From Marinospirillum alkaliphilum DSM 21637 (lineage in GTDB: Bacteria > Pseudomonadota > Gammaproteobacteria > Pseudomonadales > Halomonadaceae), in contig NZ_FPJW01000005.1 of NCBI RefSeq assembly GCF_900119735.1, positions 124,001 to 188,000 of the forward strand: a stretch of DNA of 64,000 bases, given 5' to 3'. The position numbers and the translations under genes were made by a program. The notes below the pieces were generated by a model. That model had not been told where the DNA came from. It saw only the letters and a program-made list of their open reading frames with translations, and made no database searches. Below, one piece after another: positions 48,499-57,510 of this stretch (positions are counted from its first letter, which is position 1; every line of letters starts with the position of its first letter).

Positions 48499-49641
48499 TC
48501 AAATACCTCCTTCAAGGATCTGCGTTAGGTTTTCAAACTTCCACCATTCAATGCTATTTTCTGAGGTTGCCTTGTGATCGGCGTGATAAAAACCTTTGTC
48601 GGCGAAAATAAGTACTTGTTCGTTAATTGCGCTGTCTTCATACCAAGTTTTTAGCGTGCCGCTAGGCTCGGAGTCACTGGTAAACGCAATCACGGTTAAA
48701 TTACCATTTGAAGACCTTAAACCGCGTTCGATTTCTAGGTTGATATGTGCATCACCAAAACTATAACCGGCAATCAACAAAACCCGTTGACTACCACCTC
48801 GCGGGTTTAATACCGTCCTTGCTCTGTGCATTAAGTTTGCATAGGGATCGAGTTGTGTTTCACGGTATTTAGTTGATGCAGGCCAAATCATAATCTTTGC
48901 AGCTTGCTCTTTACTGCACTTCAAATGCGGAGCAATACGTAATGGTGTTGATGAAGAAGCATGTTCAGCCCAATTGATGGAACCATGTAGCTTAAATACT
49001 CGGGCATCTAGATTGTTCTGTTCAAACGTCGAAGGGTTCCACCATCCTGATACACCACCTTCTAAACCATCGGCATATCTCAATTGAGATAGTGCGAGTG
49101 AGTCTTCAATTAACGTGTCGTAGTTCATCACTAGATAATCGATAGTGCTCGGAATGTTGTCTTTGCCTGGTCGCATTGGTCGATGAATAGCCTGAACAAA
49201 ACGCTCATGCACAGCAGAATCTACTTCAACATTAATTACGTCAAAAATAGCGAGTTTTATCTCGTTTATCGCTTGCAATAGTTGATCGTTGCTGTATTCA
49301 GTATCGCCAATCAATACACTGCTAGCGGTTACACTGCGATTTTCTCGACGAGCTGTAATAGCAAGCCAATCGACTAGCTCGCTTAGGTAGTCTTCAATGT
49401 GTGAAGCTGGTTTTGCGCCAGTAAAAGAAGTTTGTATGGCTGTCAATATCTGCTTGGAATCAACGGAAAGCTTGTCACTTTTTAGTGCTCTTTCTGTTAG
49501 CTGGTTTGTTAATGGAAGGCCAGCACAAAAACTCGCCCCTGCACCTAACAGAACCGCTTTTGAGTGTGAGAGCAATTCTTCGAGTTTATTTATTGATTCT
49601 CTGAACTCCTTTTGTTCAAAAACCGTAGTATCGAATGCCAT
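48499..49641 (-). CDS. SIR2-domain defence protein
   Basis: This 380-residue protein carries a SIR2-like NAD-binding domain: AVLLGAGASFCAGLP (GAGAS at 33-37), TIDYLVMNYDTLIED (Asn173-Asp175) and FKLHGSINW with His219. These correspond to NAD-contact and catalytic positions of defence SIR2 enzymes, so NAD hydrolysis is plausible. The ATG at 49641 follows AAGGAG, which overlaps the hsdS stop codon. It is thus translated directly behind hsdS and directly ahead of herA. Confidence 0.9.
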   Translation of the reverse strand: MAFDTTVFEQKEFRESINKLEELLSHSKAVLLGAGASFCAGLPLTNQLTERALKSDKLSVDSKQILTAIQTSFTGAKPASHIEDYLSELVDWLAITARRENRSVTASSVLIGDTEYSNDQLLQAINEIKLAIFDVINVEVDSAVHERFVQAIHRPMRPGKDNIPSTIDYLVMNYDTLIEDSLALSQLRYADGLEGGVSGWWNPSTFEQNNLDARVFKLHGSINWAEHASSSTPLRIAPHLKCSKEQAAKIMIWPASTKYRETQLDPYANLMHRARTVLNPRGGSQRVLLIAGYSFGDAHINLEIERGLRSSNGNLTVIAFTSDSEPSGTLKTWYEDSAINEQVLIFADKGFYHADHKATSENSIEWWKFENLTQILEGGI

Positions 49642-49650
49642 ACTCACTCC

Positions 49651-50802
49651 TTATAGCTCGCCTTTAAAGGCAGAATCAAGAATTGATGCTTTTAATCTTT
49701 TCAAGTCTTCTATTTTCTCTAGAAGGACTTCTTCTGCATCGTGAATTTTACTTTTCAGCGCTTCAATCGTTGATACCAATGACTTCTGCTCTTCCAATGA
49801 ACACATTGGGATTTCAATTTTGCTTAAACGAGTAAGCGCCAACTTAGGCTGTGCAACTGTCTTGGTCGCTAACCCTGCCTGTGCAGAGAAATCAGAGGTT
49901 AATGTAAACAGATACAGGTAGCTTAAATCTAGTTGTTGTTTATCTTTGATAACCAATTTAGCTGCGTTTTCTGTCAAGTTTGCACCATCCAATTCAGGGG
50001 GAACAAAACCTGTTTTGCCGATAGTTCCGGCAATACTGATATAAAGGTCGTCCTTGGAAATCACATAGCGTTTGATTTGCTCATGGATTTCTTTCGATAT
50101 GTACTTGATGCCAGATAAATATATCGTTCCTCTATCGGTAAAATCTGCCACTCGGATATATGGGTGCTCAGTCTCTTCATCACTTAGCTTTTCACCTTTT
50201 GGTAAGCGCTTGCCGCCTTTTACCTCAGCTAGCGATTCGATAGTCACTCGGTCAGTGACAGCTGTAAACAGGCCATCAAGCGCTGATTGAAGAAGGCTAC
50301 TCTTCAATATGACGCTTCCTTGCAAATGCTCGATGGCGGTGTCGATGCGGGTGAGCAATGCATCGAGTTTTTCGACGATGCGCTTTTGTTCTTCTATGCT
50401 GTCTGGCGTACAGACCAACTCCGCGCTAAGAGAGTTTCTGTTTAGAGTTGGTACAGCAGCACCAGATGCAAATCGAGTTAAATCAAAGCTCTCAAGAAAA
50501 TACTTTATAAAACGGGGGTAATTTCCATTGAATTTCTGCACATAAAGTGCCGTATTGAGCGGCCAGTAAACACCCTCAACGAAATGAACTTTCCCTATTG
50601 TGCCACTTCGGCCGGTTACAACGCCCGGTCCATCAACTTTATATTGATCAATGTAATCGGTTATACCATTGGCACTATATAAAGGGATATTACCTGCTGA
50701 CCTCGCATGTGTTGGAAGGTCATACCCCCTCTTGAGTACACAAACATCTTTAAATTTTTTCCAGCTCCACCCCTTTGGAGCACTAAATTCAATCTGCCCC
50801 AT
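49651..50802 (-). CDS. hsdS: Type I restriction-modification specificity subunit
   Basis: This 383-residue protein has two target-recognition halves (about 5-145 and 190-335). Each is followed by a helical spacer: EEQKRIVEKLDALLTRIDTA and EEQKSLVSTIEALKSKI. The N-terminal GWSWKKFKDVC and the ending LKASILDSAFKGEL are typical of HsdS. It directs methylation and cleavage to a bipartite site that cannot be read from sequence. It is 2 bases behind hsdM. Base composition appears lower in GC here than in the housekeeping genes. Confidence 0.94.
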   Translation of the reverse strand: MGQIEFSAPKGWSWKKFKDVCVLKRGYDLPTHARSAGNIPLYSANGITDYIDQYKVDGPGVVTGRSGTIGKVHFVEGVYWPLNTALYVQKFNGNYPRFIKYFLESFDLTRFASGAAVPTLNRNSLSAELVCTPDSIEEQKRIVEKLDALLTRIDTAIEHLQGSVILKSSLLQSALDGLFTAVTDRVTIESLAEVKGGKRLPKGEKLSDEETEHPYIRVADFTDRGTIYLSGIKYISKEIHEQIKRYVISKDDLYISIAGTIGKTGFVPPELDGANLTENAAKLVIKDKQQLDLSYLYLFTLTSDFSAQAGLATKTVAQPKLALTRLSKIEIPMCSLEEQKSLVSTIEALKSKIHDAEEVLLEKIEDLKRLKASILDSAFKGEL

Positions 50803-50804
50803 GC

Positions 50805-52283
50805 TTATTTCTCCGCCAGCAGGTCTTCAATTTCATCTAATAGACCTGATACCAGTTTTTCTTTAGTGCGGATCTGCTTAAGGATATCGCTGGGCGCTAA
50901 ATGCTCTGCATCTTTCTGCTTGGCTGGGTTTTTGGCGGAAAGATCATAGTCTTCTGTCAGCTTGCTGGCTGCTACTGTCCAGGAGCGGTCTGTGGTTGCC
51001 CGGCTGCTGTACAACTCCACAAACTCTTTCAGGTGGTCATCGGTAATGGGTTTGTTTTTGGTGAGTTTTTGTTCTGGTTCACACTCGTAGTACCACACAT
51101 CACTGGTGCCGCCGCTGCGTTCAAAAAACAGTACGTTGGTTTTAACGCCGGAATAGGGCAAGAACACCCCGGCTGGCAGGCTTAAGATGGTGTGCAGGTT
51201 CAAGTTTTCCAGCAGCTCCTGTTTCACCTGTTTAAAGGCGCTGTTGGTTTGGAACAGCACACCTTCTGGCACAACGATGGCTGCTTTGCCACCCGTTTTC
51301 AGGGTTTTCATAAAATGCTGTAAAAACAGCAACTCGGTAGCGTTGGCTTTAATCGGAAAATTCTGCTGAATCTGATCCTTCTCTTTCCCGCCAAAGGGTG
51401 GATTCGCCAGAATAATGTCGTAACGGTCTTTTTCCTGAATATCACGGATATTCTGGGTCAGAGTATTACCACGGAACAAGTTGGGCGATTCGATGCCATG
51501 CAGGATCAGGTTCATCATTCCCATCACATAGGCCAGCGAGGTTTTCTCAAAGCCAAAAAAGGTATCACGCTGAATAAAATTCCACTGTTCGGTGGTCAGT
51601 TCGCTTTTTTTCGATTTCAGGTGTTCAAAGGCTTCCACCAGAAAACCACAGGAACCCGCTGCGGCATCATAAATGGTCTGTCCTGCCTGCGGGTCGATGG
51701 CTTTGATCATGGCACGCACTACTGGGCGCGGAGTGTAAAATTCACCGGCATAACCACCGGCATCGCCCATGCTCTGCAATAAGCCTTCATAAACCAGCGA
51801 GAGTTCAAACATTTCATCACTGGATTGGAAGTTCAGGGTGTCGATAATATCCAGCACTTCGCGCAGGGTATGACCAGAAGCAACCTTGTTATCCAGATAC
51901 TGGAAAATTGCCCCAATCTTGTAGGTGAAAGATTTAGGATCTGCACCCGTGGCAGCCGCATTGGCAAAGCTTTTCAGATAAGGGAAAAGCTGGTTGTTCA
52001 CATAGTCGGTTAAATCATCGCCTGTTCTGGCACGGGCAAGATCCAGCTTGCCATCAGCCGTTTTCGGGCAAGCCCAATTTACCCAGCGGTGTTCATCATC
52101 CAGTACCGGCTGATAACTTTTACCGGACAACTCCGCTTCATCTTCTTTTTCAGATTCGTAGTCATCCAGAAACTTCAGAAACAACATCCAGGAGGTTTGC
52201 TCGGTGTAGTGCATGGCACCACTGATGCCATCGTCGCGGCGCAGAATATCGGTAATGCGGTCAATTTTTTGCTGTAATGACAT
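50805..52283 (-). CDS. hsdM: Type I restriction-modification methyltransferase subunit
   Basis: This 492-residue N6-adenine methyltransferase has an N-terminal HsdM helical domain (LQQKIDRITDILRRDDGISG), the SAM motif YDAAAGSCGFLVEAFEH and the catalytic motif DIILANPPFGG. The gene order is hsdR-hsdM-hsdS. No clear ribosome site precedes the ATG. Confidence 0.97.
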   Translation of the reverse strand: MSLQQKIDRITDILRRDDGISGAMHYTEQTSWMLFLKFLDDYESEKEDEAELSGKSYQPVLDDEHRWVNWACPKTADGKLDLARARTGDDLTDYVNNQLFPYLKSFANAAATGADPKSFTYKIGAIFQYLDNKVASGHTLREVLDIIDTLNFQSSDEMFELSLVYEGLLQSMGDAGGYAGEFYTPRPVVRAMIKAIDPQAGQTIYDAAAGSCGFLVEAFEHLKSKKSELTTEQWNFIQRDTFFGFEKTSLAYVMGMMNLILHGIESPNLFRGNTLTQNIRDIQEKDRYDIILANPPFGGKEKDQIQQNFPIKANATELLFLQHFMKTLKTGGKAAIVVPEGVLFQTNSAFKQVKQELLENLNLHTILSLPAGVFLPYSGVKTNVLFFERSGGTSDVWYYECEPEQKLTKNKPITDDHLKEFVELYSSRATTDRSWTVAASKLTEDYDLSAKNPAKQKDAEHLAPSDILKQIRTKEKLVSGLLDEIEDLLAEK

Positions 52284-52410
52284 AATTAGTTTTCGTTTTT
52301 TAACTGGTTGATCAACGGTACTTTCAACTTAAGGCCAGCTTAATTCGGAACGCAACGCGTTACGAATCATATAGATTTGCAGTTTGATCATAAGCACGGC
52401 TTCCTTGGAT

Positions 52411-54777
52411 TCAGCAATACAGCTGCTGCTGAAGTTGTTTGAAGGCAGTCAGCAGGTGAACTGGCTTACCACCGAAGGCCATGGAGGCATCTTTGGTAGT
52501 GCCAAGACCGGATAGCTCAATCAACGCTGGCAGGCGCTCACGCGCCAGCTCAGTCACACCGGTTTGCTCATATCGCTTGAGTACAAAGTGCAGGAATTGC
52601 TGGGCTTTTTCCTGCTGGTACTGATCGAAAAAGGCAGCATTTGCGCGTACCTGATCCGCACGGCTTTTGCGGGTTGCCATGGGCTGTTCAAACGCCAGAA
52701 ACGCCAGCAGGTCAAACAGATCACAGTCTTCCGCCTCAAACATGTGGCGCAATGCGGCAAGCTGCTCTTTGTCAAAACCTGCTTGCATCAATTTGTTCAG
52801 CAAGGCTTCGCGCTCGTCAGGGTCTGACCAGATCTGGCGCAGCTCATCAACTGACTTAAACAAGCCGGGTAACTGCGTGATCAAGCGTTCAATAAACTCT
52901 TGTACGGTCAGGGGTCTGCCCTTCTCATCAATGTAACGGGTTTCTACATCAATGACTTTTAGCTCACGGTTTTTACCCAGCCTGACTCTTAACCGAGGTT
53001 TTGGTGGTTCTACAGATGGATCTGTGAGTGGTGATGATTCTTCCGATTCAAAAGCTGGAGGTTCAGGTTCACCTGTGTTGCCCGGTTCACCCAGTTCGCC
53101 GAGGTTATCTGTGACAGGTTCAGGCGCTTCCGGCTCGCCATCCCAGTCTTTGTCATAAAATTTGTTAGTGGCACCACGAAAATCAATGATTGTGAAGTAG
53201 TCCTTACCATCAAAAACCCGTGTACCGCGCCCCACAATTTGTTTGAACTCCACCATGGAGCCAACGGTTCGATCCAGTACCACGTTACGCACGTTGCGAG
53301 CATCAACACCTGTCGTCAGCATCTGGGAAGAAGTGATGATGGTCGGAATGTCCTTATCGTTATCCTGAAATTTTTCAAGCAGTTCACGCCCCACCTTGCC
53401 TTCATCACTGGTAACACGCACACAATAGTGAGGATCTTGCACTTTTTTGTGCTTGTTAATCATGTCGCGCATGGTCAGGGCGTGATTCTGGTTTTCACAG
53501 AAGACGATGGTTTTATCCAGCGGGTTGATATGATCAAGCAGGGTTCTGGCAACCAGCTCCGTGCGCTGATCCACAATGATTTTTTTGTCGTAATCTTCAA
53601 CCTTGTAGATGTCCTGTGCTGACTCCCCTTCGATCACCAGATCATCACTGGTCAGCACCAGTTCATCCAGATTGGTACGTACTCGCTTCACCCTGTAAGG
53701 GGTTAAGAAACCATCGTTAATGCCGTCCTTCAGTGAATACTCATAGGCAGGCTGACCAAAATACTCATAGGTATCCACGTTATCCGTGCGCTTGGGTGTG
53801 GCGGTTAAACCCAGATGCACTGCATTGCTGAAGTGATCGAGAATGGCACGCCAGGAGCCTGCTTCATTGGCTGCGCCCCGATGACATTCATCAATCAAAA
53901 CCAGATCAAAAAAATCGCTGGGGTAGGCTTTGTAATAACCATCGATATTTTCCCGCTCGGCAATGGCCTGGTAGATGGCGAAGAAAATATGGGCATTAGT
54001 GGGCACTAGGCCGTTGCGCTTACGGACTTCTTTACCATTGATTTTGATCAGATCTTTTTCATAGGGATTGAAGGTATTGATGGCCTGATCCGCCAGAATG
54101 TTACGGTCGGCCAGAAATAGAATACGCGGCCTGCGTGATCCGGGTTTATCGAGGTTCCAGCGAGCCTGAAAGACTTTGTGGACGATCTGAAATGCGATAA
54201 AGGTTTTACCGGTGCCGGTCGCCAGTGTCAGCAGAATTCTGGATTTGCCTTGACCAATGGCATCGGTGGCAGCATGGACTGCCAATTCCTGGTAATAACG
54301 CGGTTGCATCGCCCCTTCCAGATGGAAGGGGATGTTTCTTAGCTCCTGACTAAGATCTGTGATCTCACCGGCATAGCGTTTTTCCAGCTCAGCAGGTGTT
54401 GGGTAGAACTCAATGTAATCGCCCTTGCCTGTTTCCAGATCAAACTCATAGGTTTGTTTGCCGTTGCTGGAATAAACAAATCGCACGCGAAGTTTCTTCG
54501 CATAGTCGATGGCTTGTTGCAGACCTTTGGTGGGGTGCTCTGATTCTTTTTTGGCTTCAACAACCGCCAGATAGCGGTTGTCTTTATGGAGCAGGTAATC
54601 AACAAAACAGCGGCGACCGCGAACACCTGCCGCCATTTTTCGACCATCAGTAAAGTAATGCTCGCGAATGATGTTGCATGATTGCCAATAAGCTGCTTTA
54701 AGAGCTGGATCTATGTAATTAGCGCGGGTATCAGCTTCTGAGGTCACTGGCCTGATTCCTTGTTCTGTTCCTTGCAT
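52411..54777 (-). CDS. hsdR: Type I restriction enzyme endonuclease/translocase subunit (EcoEI-like)
   Basis: This 788-residue protein has an N-terminal nuclease domain with D60 in RRCFVDYLL and VVEAKKE (E74, K76). The helicase core carries LLTLATGTGKTF (186-192), DECHRGA (296-299) and VGRGTR, and an EcoEI-type C-terminal region follows (LTVQEFIERLITQLPGLFKS). It is shorter than EcoKI HsdR (1170) and fits the type IB class. A Pro/Glu-rich linker joins core and tail. The start is ATG 54777 or a GTG about 10 codons later. The 127 bases between it and hsdM hold a 20-codon open frame and no recognised gene. Confidence 0.95.
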   Translation of the reverse strand: MQGTEQGIRPVTSEADTRANYIDPALKAAYWQSCNIIREHYFTDGRKMAAGVRGRRCFVDYLLHKDNRYLAVVEAKKESEHPTKGLQQAIDYAKKLRVRFVYSSNGKQTYEFDLETGKGDYIEFYPTPAELEKRYAGEITDLSQELRNIPFHLEGAMQPRYYQELAVHAATDAIGQGKSRILLTLATGTGKTFIAFQIVHKVFQARWNLDKPGSRRPRILFLADRNILADQAINTFNPYEKDLIKINGKEVRKRNGLVPTNAHIFFAIYQAIAERENIDGYYKAYPSDFFDLVLIDECHRGAANEAGSWRAILDHFSNAVHLGLTATPKRTDNVDTYEYFGQPAYEYSLKDGINDGFLTPYRVKRVRTNLDELVLTSDDLVIEGESAQDIYKVEDYDKKIIVDQRTELVARTLLDHINPLDKTIVFCENQNHALTMRDMINKHKKVQDPHYCVRVTSDEGKVGRELLEKFQDNDKDIPTIITSSQMLTTGVDARNVRNVVLDRTVGSMVEFKQIVGRGTRVFDGKDYFTIIDFRGATNKFYDKDWDGEPEAPEPVTDNLGELGEPGNTGEPEPPAFESEESSPLTDPSVEPPKPRLRVRLGKNRELKVIDVETRYIDEKGRPLTVQEFIERLITQLPGLFKSVDELRQIWSDPDEREALLNKLMQAGFDKEQLAALRHMFEAEDCDLFDLLAFLAFEQPMATRKSRADQVRANAAFFDQYQQEKAQQFLHFVLKRYEQTGVTELARERLPALIELSGLGTTKDASMAFGGKPVHLLTAFKQLQQQLYC

Positions 54778-54854
54778 CCTGAATATGCATCTTTACTGCA
54801 AGGAAGCTTACCATACCTGGCCAGCCTGTGAACCTCAGTGCTTTTCTCTGTCAC

Positions 54855-55553
54855 TCACACCGTCAGATGCTGTTTGATCAAGCCATCACTCAGCTCTGCA
54901 ATTTCCCCTTCTGCCAGGTTCTGGCCGCGGTCCATGATGACAAAGCGGTCTGCAAATTTCCGGGCGAAGGGGAGTTTCTGTTCCACCAGCAGGACGGTGA
55001 GTTGTTCTTCGCTGATGAGTTTGCGGATAACTTCTCCGATCTGTTGCACGATGTTGGGCTGGATGCCTTCACCGGGTTCATCAAGGATCAGCAAACGCGG
55101 TTCCAGCACCAGCGCACGGCCAATGGCCAGCTGTTGTTGCTGACCACCGGAGAGGTCACCACCGCGGCGGTGACGCATGTCCTTGAGCACCGGAAAGAGT
55201 TCGTAGATTTTTTCAGGGATCTTTTTCAGGCCATCACCACGGGCAGCCAGGCCGGTGCGCAGGTTTTCTTCCACGGTCAAAAGCGGAAAGATCTGGCGGC
55301 CCTGGGGCACAAATCCAATCCCCAGACGGGAGCGATCTTCCAGGCGTTTGCGGGTCAGGTCGATGCCATCATCATAACTCAGGCTGCCATCACGGATCGG
55401 CACTTCACCCATGATGGTTTTCATCAGGGTGGTTTTTCCGACACCATTGCGCCCCATCACGCAGGTGCACTGGCCTTTGGGTGCAGTCAGTGACAGGTTG
55501 CGCAGGGTGTGGCTCTGGCCGTAATACTGGTTGAGTCCGTTGATGGTCAACAT
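54855..55553 (-). CDS. urtE: Urea ABC transporter ATP-binding subunit UrtE
   Basis: This 232-residue LivF-like ATPase has Walker A GRNGVGKTTLMKT, Q-loop GFVPQGRQIFPLLTVEENL, signature LSGGQQQQLAIGRAL and Walker B LLILDEPGEGIQP; the EGIQP variant is typical of UrtE. The start overlaps the end of urtD by one base. It is the last gene of the urea operon. No terminator is apparent in the 77 bases before hsdR. Confidence 0.95.
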   Translation of the reverse strand: MLTINGLNQYYGQSHTLRNLSLTAPKGQCTCVMGRNGVGKTTLMKTIMGEVPIRDGSLSYDDGIDLTRKRLEDRSRLGIGFVPQGRQIFPLLTVEENLRTGLAARGDGLKKIPEKIYELFPVLKDMRHRRGGDLSGGQQQQLAIGRALVLEPRLLILDEPGEGIQPNIVQQIGEVIRKLISEEQLTVLLVEQKLPFARKFADRFVIMDRGQNLAEGEIAELSDGLIKQHLTV

Positions 55554-56377
55554 CAGGCTTCTTCTCCAAGATAAACTTCAATCACTCGCGGATCAGACGA
55601 CACCTGATCCATGCTGCCTTCGGCCAGTACACTGCCCTGATGCAAGACCGTCACCTTGCGGGCAATCGAGCGTACAAACCCCATGTCGTGTTCCACCACC
55701 ACCACTGATTGCTGACCGGCCAATCCGGTGAGCAGTTCGGCAGTGCGTTCCATTTCCTGTTCTGTCATGCCGGCCACCGGTTCATCCACCAGCAGCAGGC
55801 GTGGTTTCTGCATCAGCAGCATGCCGATTTCCAGCCACTGTTTCTGCCCGTGAGACAGAATGCCAGCCGGTTGCCGGTGCAGGTTTTTCAGACCGATCAG
55901 TAGCAGCACTTCATCAATGCGATCCTGAATCTCACCGGTCATGCGTTCAGTCAGGGTCGGCAGGATGCTTTTGTTGGTGGCACGCGCCAGTTCCAGGTTC
56001 TGAAACACCGTCAGGGCTTCAAACACCGTGGGTTTCTGGAACTTGCGTCCGATGCCCAGACTGGCAATGTCCGGTTCATTCATCTGCAACAGGTTGTGGC
56101 GGCTGCCGAACCAGACCGAGCCTTCATCCGGGCGGGTCTTGCCGGTGATGATGTCCATCATGGTGGTTTTGCCTGCTCCGTTGGGGCCGATGATGCAGCG
56201 CAGTTCACCGTCATCAATGGTCAGGTTCAGCTTGTTGATGGCCCGGAAGCCATCAAAGCTGACACTCACATCTTCCAGATACAGGATCGGGCCGTGGCGC
56301 ACGTCCACCGGGGACTGCTGCGGCACCATGAAATCAAACACCCGCTCCCGGTCTACCAGTTGTTTGAAGAAGTTCAT
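55553..56377 (-). CDS. urtD: Urea ABC transporter ATP-binding subunit UrtD
   Basis: This 274-residue LivG-like ATPase has an N-terminal extension of about 28 residues. Walker A is GPNGAGKTTMMD, the signature LSHGQKQWLEIGMLL and Walker B LLLVDEPVAGMTEQE, all characteristic of UrtD. It overlaps urtC by 4 bases and urtE by one. Confidence 0.95.
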   Translation of the reverse strand: MNFFKQLVDRERVFDFMVPQQSPVDVRHGPILYLEDVSVSFDGFRAINKLNLTIDDGELRCIIGPNGAGKTTMMDIITGKTRPDEGSVWFGSRHNLLQMNEPDIASLGIGRKFQKPTVFEALTVFQNLELARATNKSILPTLTERMTGEIQDRIDEVLLLIGLKNLHRQPAGILSHGQKQWLEIGMLLMQKPRLLLVDEPVAGMTEQEMERTAELLTGLAGQQSVVVVEHDMGFVRSIARKVTVLHQGSVLAEGSMDQVSSDPRVIEVYLGEEA

Positions 56378-57507
56378 ACCGGCAGCTCCTGTTGATCATC
56401 CTGCGGTTTGTCCTTCACCCTGCGGCGGCGCTCATTCAAGTTGTGCATCAGTCCGGCAATGCCTCTGGGCAGCAGCACGGTGACCAGAACAAACATCGCA
56501 CCCAGTGCAAACAGCCAGGCATCGGGCATCACCCCGGTGAACCAGGTCTTGGCATAGTTGACCAGCAGCGCGCCGATCACCGCACCGTAGAGGGTGGCAC
56601 GTCCACCCAGGGCTACCCAGATCACGATTTCGATGGAAAACAGTGGTGAGAACTCGCCGGGATTGATGATGCCCACCTGCGGCACATACAGGGCACCGGC
56701 CACACCGGCCAGCATGGCGGAAACCACAAACACCGATAACTGCACCCGCTCAACCCGATAACCCAGAAAGCGGGTACGGGCTTCGGCGTCACGGCAGGCC
56801 ACACACACCCGCCCCAGCTTGCTGGTGACAATGGCGCGACAGATCAGATAGCCGATGGCCAGCGCCAGCCCGGTGACCAGGAACAACACCAGACGCGTGG
56901 TGTCGGTGCGCAGATCAAAACCCAGCATATCGCGGAAATCGGTCAGGCCGTTGTTGCCACCAAAACCCATTTCATTGCGGAAGAAGGCCAGCATCAGGGC
57001 AAAGGTCAGCGCCTGGGTCATGATCGACAGGTACACCCCGGTGACCCGTGAACGAAAGGCCAGGTAACCGAAGGCAAAAGCCAGCAGGCCAGGCACCAGC
57101 AACACCATCAGTGCCGCAAACCAGAAGGAGTCAAAACCCAGCCAGTACCAGGGCAAGGCATCCCAGTTCAGGAACACCATAAAATCCGGCAATTCCGGGT
57201 GTCCATACACCCCCCGATCACCGATCTGACGCATCAGGTACATACCCATGGCATAACCACCCAGCGCAAAAAAGGCACCGTGCCCGAGGCTGAGGATACC
57301 GAGATACCCCCAGACCAAATCCACTGCCACCGCCAACAGGGCGTAACTGAGGTATTTGCCCAGCAGGTTAACGGTATAGGCCGAAACATGCAGCGGATGA
57401 TCGGCAGGCACCACCAGGTGCAGCAGGGTGACCAGGCTCATGGCCAGCAGCAGCACACCCAGAAAGATGCGTGTTGAACGTTCATACAGAGGTTGGGTCA
57501 GCCACAT
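56374..57507 (-). CDS. urtC: Urea ABC transporter permease UrtC
   Basis: This 377-residue inner-membrane permease of the LivM type has about ten hydrophobic segments. GYLGILSLGHGAFFALGGYA is the conserved permease motif; NNGLTDF, typical of UrtC, follows in the middle. It pairs with UrtB. The last 40 residues are charged and cytoplasmic. The gap to urtB is 3 bases. Confidence 0.95.
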   Translation of the reverse strand: MWLTQPLYERSTRIFLGVLLLAMSLVTLLHLVVPADHPLHVSAYTVNLLGKYLSYALLAVAVDLVWGYLGILSLGHGAFFALGGYAMGMYLMRQIGDRGVYGHPELPDFMVFLNWDALPWYWLGFDSFWFAALMVLLVPGLLAFAFGYLAFRSRVTGVYLSIMTQALTFALMLAFFRNEMGFGGNNGLTDFRDMLGFDLRTDTTRLVLFLVTGLALAIGYLICRAIVTSKLGRVCVACRDAEARTRFLGYRVERVQLSVFVVSAMLAGVAGALYVPQVGIINPGEFSPLFSIEIVIWVALGGRATLYGAVIGALLVNYAKTWFTGVMPDAWLFALGAMFVLVTVLLPRGIAGLMHNLNERRRRVKDKPQDDQQELPV

Positions 57508-57510
57508 AAA

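Noticed and set aside
52284-52410. Gene between hsdM and hsdR
   Set aside because: Only a 20-codon open frame is present, without a good ribosome site; it may be a remnant, but there is too little to name.
45394-54854. Integrase, attachment site or tRNA bounding the defence island
   Set aside because: No integrase, tRNA or obvious matching direct repeats were seen at either edge (45394-45520 and 54778-54854).
54778-54854. Terminator separating urtE from hsdR
   Set aside because: No convincing hairpin with a T-tract was found, so none is annotated and read-through remains possible.
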